From NCBI GenBank assembly GCA_900472625.1, contig UCIT01000005.1:1-64000 (forward strand): 64,000 nt of DNA. Reading direction: 5' to 3'. Position numbers and translations under genes: made by a program. Of the stretch, positions 61,904 to 64,000 are shown piece after piece. Origin of the DNA: Hyphomicrobiales bacterium. GTDB taxonomy: Bacteria; Pseudomonadota; Alphaproteobacteria; Rhizobiales; Rhizobiaceae. The notes beneath the pieces were generated by a model. The model worked only from the letters and a program-made list of their open reading frames with translations, was not told the DNA's origin and did not search any database. How positions within the stretch are numbered: the stretch's first letter is position 1; each line of letters starts with the position of its first letter.

Positions 61904-62791
61904 ATGCAAACGGTTAGAGTTATCGCCATCCTCAGCGCATTGCTGCTCGCGGGCTGCTCGGAAACGACAGGCGCACGGGAGCCGCTTCAGGAGCCACCGA
62001 TCGTCACGCCGCCGTCTCCGACGCGCACCAATCTGGAAAACCTTCCGGCGCCCGCCAAGAAGGTCGATATCGCCGTCTATCAGTTTCCCGATCTGACGGG
62101 AAAGAACGAGCCGAACGATAATGTCGCGGTGTTTTCTCGGGCCGTGACACAGGGCGGTTCCGGGCTGATCATCGACGCGCTGAAGCGGGCCGGTGGCGGC
62201 AGCTGGTTTACCGTCGTCGAGCGCACCGGGCTGAACGACCTGCTGCAGGAACGCCAGTTGATCCGGGCGACGCGGCAGGAATACTCGCTCGATGCCATGA
62301 AGACATTGCCGCCGATCCGCTTTGCCGGCCTGATCGTCCAGGGCGGCATCCTGACCTACGACGCCAATACCATCACCGGCGGAGTCGGCGCAAGTTTCCT
62401 CGGCATCGGCGGCAATGCGCAATACCGGCGCGATGTGGTGACGGTCGGCGTGCGGCTGGTGTCCGTGCAGACCGGAGAAGTGATGCTGAGCGTTACCACG
62501 ACCAAAACCGTCTACTCGGCCGGTATCAGCGCGAATGTCTACAAGTTCGTCTCGACCGACAAGATCCTGCAGGCGGAGGCGGGCTATACGCGCAACGAGC
62601 CGACCCAGCTTGCCGTGCGCCAGGCGATCGATCTCGCCGTCTATGCGACGATCATGGAAGGCGCGCGCTCCGGCATCTGGAATTTCAGCAACCCCGCTGC
62701 CGCCGCGCCGCTGGTCAGCGAATATATCAAGCGCGATCGGCCGGGAGATGTTGCCGCGATTGACGCGCCAGAGACGGTGAAGAGCTTCTGA
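61904..62791 (+). CDS. csgG: curli secretion channel CsgG
   Basis: The start is the ATG at 61904; a GTG at 61889 is an alternative. The product is 295 residues. A lipoprotein signal with lipobox LLAGC is followed by the CsgG core: KVDIAVYQFPDLTGKNEPND, GGSGLIIDALKRAGGGSWFT, VVERTGLNDLLQERQLIRAT and the transmembrane-hairpin region around RFAGLIVQGGILTYDANTIT. It forms the outer-membrane pore through which curlins leave. The periplasmic adaptor CsgE, usual in enterobacteria, is not in the locus. Confidence 0.92.
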   Translation: MQTVRVIAILSALLLAGCSETTGAREPLQEPPIVTPPSPTRTNLENLPAPAKKVDIAVYQFPDLTGKNEPNDNVAVFSRAVTQGGSGLIIDALKRAGGGSWFTVVERTGLNDLLQERQLIRATRQEYSLDAMKTLPPIRFAGLIVQGGILTYDANTITGGVGASFLGIGGNAQYRRDVVTVGVRLVSVQTGEVMLSVTTTKTVYSAGISANVYKFVSTDKILQAEAGYTRNEPTQLAVRQAIDLAVYATIMEGARSGIWNFSNPAAAAPLVSEYIKRDRPGDVAAIDAPETVKSF

Positions 62792-62833
62792 CGCCGCCGA
62801 AGGTCTGTCGCTGTCTCGACGGACGCTGCGATA

Positions 62834-63613
62834 TCAGCTCGGCTTGACACCGCAAAGCATCTCACGCTTGCCTGCAAAGCCCGGCCGACGTTCGACGATG
62901 AAGCCCACCGCGCCGAGATTTCTGCGCACGAAGCCGGCTGCGGCGTAGGTTGCGAAACTGCCCCCGGGTGCCGTCTTCTCGCAGACGAGGCGCATCAGCT
63001 CTTCCGACCACATGTCGGCGTTCTTCGACGGCGCGAAGCCATCGAGGTACCAGGCGTCGAATTCGGGATCGGCCACTGCGACGCCGTCCAGCGCGCGACC
63101 ACAGACGACGCTGAGCGTGGTCTGTTCGTCGAGCCTGAGCATGACGATGCCTTCCGGCGTATCAGGCCACGCCGCTGTCAGCGCCTGCCGCTCGGCGTCA
63201 ATCTCCGGCCAATGCGACAAAGCGCGGTCGATCTCGTCGCGTTGCATCGGATAGAGCTCGAAGGAGGTGAAGTGCAGCTGCTGGCCCGGCCCGCGCTGCT
63301 CCTTCCACTGCCTCCAGGTCTCGGCGAAGTTGAGGCCGGTGCCGAAGCCGAGTTCGCCGATACGAAAGCTGTTCCGGTCGCGCCAGCGCGCCGGCAGGCC
63401 GTTGCCGGCCAGAAAGACGTGGCCGCATTCGAGCCGGCCGTCGGTCTGGCAATAAAAATGATCGCCAAAGGCCGGCGAATAAGGCATATCGCCGTCGCGC
63501 CATTCCAACGGCTGGTTCGCGATTTCACTCGGCGCCGTGTCCATCTGCGCTGTGTCAATCTGGGCTGGGCTCGGCGGCGCCAAACCAATCTGATCGGGAT
63601 CGATGTCTGTCAT
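62834..63613 (-). CDS. mnmD: tRNA 5-methylaminomethyl-2-thiouridine methyltransferase MnmD
   Basis: The product is 259 residues. The SAM-binding motif is GELGFGTGLNFAETW, and the family signature is AWYLDGFAPSKNADMWSEEL. It matches the N-terminal half of the E. coli fusion MnmC, which methylates the wobble uridine in its last modification step. The first ~25 residues are variable, so the true start may be an internal Met. Its outermost ATG overlaps that of the divergent oxidoreductase gene. Confidence 0.88.
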   Translation of the reverse strand: MTDIDPDQIGLAPPSPAQIDTAQMDTAPSEIANQPLEWRDGDMPYSPAFGDHFYCQTDGRLECGHVFLAGNGLPARWRDRNSFRIGELGFGTGLNFAETWRQWKEQRGPGQQLHFTSFELYPMQRDEIDRALSHWPEIDAERQALTAAWPDTPEGIVMLRLDEQTTLSVVCGRALDGVAVADPEFDAWYLDGFAPSKNADMWSEELMRLVCEKTAPGGSFATYAAAGFVRRNLGAVGFIVERRPGFAGKREMLCGVKPS

Positions 63614-64000
63614 GCCACAAGCCGATAGTCCGGCCTTGCCTTCGGGTCAATCGTCCGCAGCATTGTTCATCGTCGGTGGCGGCATCATGGGCCTGTGGGC
63701 GGCGGTGTTTGCGGAGCGGATGGGAATCGACACGCTGCTGATCGATGCCGGTGCGCTCGGGGAGGGGGCGAGCGGCGGGCTGCTCGGGGCGCTGATGCCG
63801 CATATGCCGGATCAGTGGAACGCCAAGAAGCAGTTCCAGTTCGAGGCACTTGTGGCGCTGGAAGCCGAGATCGCCACAATCGAGGGTGAGACCGGTCTGT
63901 CGACCGGTTACCGCCGTTCCGGACGCCTCATTCCATTGCCAAAGCCGCATCTGCGCCAGATCGCGCTCGAGCGTTCCGTCGATGCCGACACCCATTGGCG
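63612..64000 (+). CDS. FAD-dependent oxidoreductase (partial, runs off window)
   Basis: One hundred and twenty-nine residues are visible. A dinucleotide-binding motif (FIVGGGIMGLWAAVFAERMG) is followed by the DAO-family segment LGEGASGGLLGALMPHMPDQ. It resembles the C-terminal MnmC1 half that removes the carboxymethyl group before MnmD acts, which fits its place beside mnmD; other DadA-like oxidases are possible. The start may be the ATG at 63603 or 63612; GGGATCG precedes the former. Confidence 0.8.
   Translation, partial: MPQADSPALPSGQSSAALFIVGGGIMGLWAAVFAERMGIDTLLIDAGALGEGASGGLLGALMPHMPDQWNAKKQFQFEALVALEAEIATIEGETGLSTGYRRSGRLIPLPKPHLRQIALERSVDADTHW

Overview
The window reads as a chromosomal segment of an alphaproteobacterium of the Rhizobiaceae (Rhizobium/Agrobacterium/Neorhizobium group). 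The basis is high-GC coding sequence, a gbpR-chvE-gguABC sugar-sensing locus followed by an arabinonate dehydratase almost identical to the Rhizobium leguminosarum enzyme as I remember it, a rhizobial-type xylose ABC transporter with a ROK repressor, an iolG gene preceded by an IolR-like motif, and a CsgH-type curli locus. There is no phage, IS element, integrase, rRNA or CRISPR array. The only RNA gene seen is tRNA-Arg(CCG).

Layout. 0-4 kb: a MarR regulator and an AaeXAB-like aromatic-acid efflux operon. 4-10 kb: a class III nucleotide cyclase, two GNAT acetyltransferases, small stress-type proteins and a TadG-like von Willebrand protein. 10-22 kb: an envelope-biased region with two arylsulfatases (one Sec, one Tat), DUF3300, DUF2950, a membrane protein, an MltF-like lytic transglycosylase, a small lipoprotein, an L,D-transpeptidase coupled to an orphan glycine-betaine-type binding protein, and a FixJ-like regulator whose phosphoacceptor Asp is replaced by Glu. 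22.5-25 kb: an SGNH acyltransferase, then a frameshifted C-terminal remnant of a ChaA-type antiporter that abuts the 3' end of tRNA-Arg. 25-31 kb: xylFHG with a divergent ROK repressor and a clear 9+9 bp operator, plus an acyltransferase. 31-43 kb: iolG, gbpR, chvE, gguA, gguB, gguC, a 2-oxoglutarate semialdehyde dehydrogenase and L-arabinonate dehydratase, together most of a non-phosphorylative arabinose pathway. 43-47.7 kb: a TPR protein, two glycosyltransferase-like proteins and small proteins. 47.8-53 kb: three transglutaminases with an alpha-E protein and a circularly permuted ATP-grasp protein. 53-59 kb: an RhlE-like helicase, a hybrid histidine kinase and a secreted protein. 59.5-62.8 kb: a curli locus (curlin, csgH, second curlin, csgF, csgG) without csgE or csgD. 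62.8-64 kb: mnmD and a divergent FAD oxidoreductase cut by the window end.

How they work together. Pentose uptake (XylFHG, ChvE-GguAB) feeds oxidative degradation (dehydratase, GguC, semialdehyde dehydrogenase) to 2-oxoglutarate. ChvE in Agrobacterium also reports sugars to the VirA kinase. The 10-22 kb block looks like a periplasm and cell-wall maintenance module, and a similar DNA motif lies upstream of two of its transcription units. The curli operon would make a surface amyloid. The ATP-grasp/alpha-E/transglutaminase set is a widespread cluster whose product is unknown.

The items I think most worth a second look are the pseudo-receiver regulator with its coupled 31-residue peptide and shared upstream motif, the tRNA-abutting antiporter remnant, the reduced curli locus, and the transglutaminase whose catalytic His position reads Ser.
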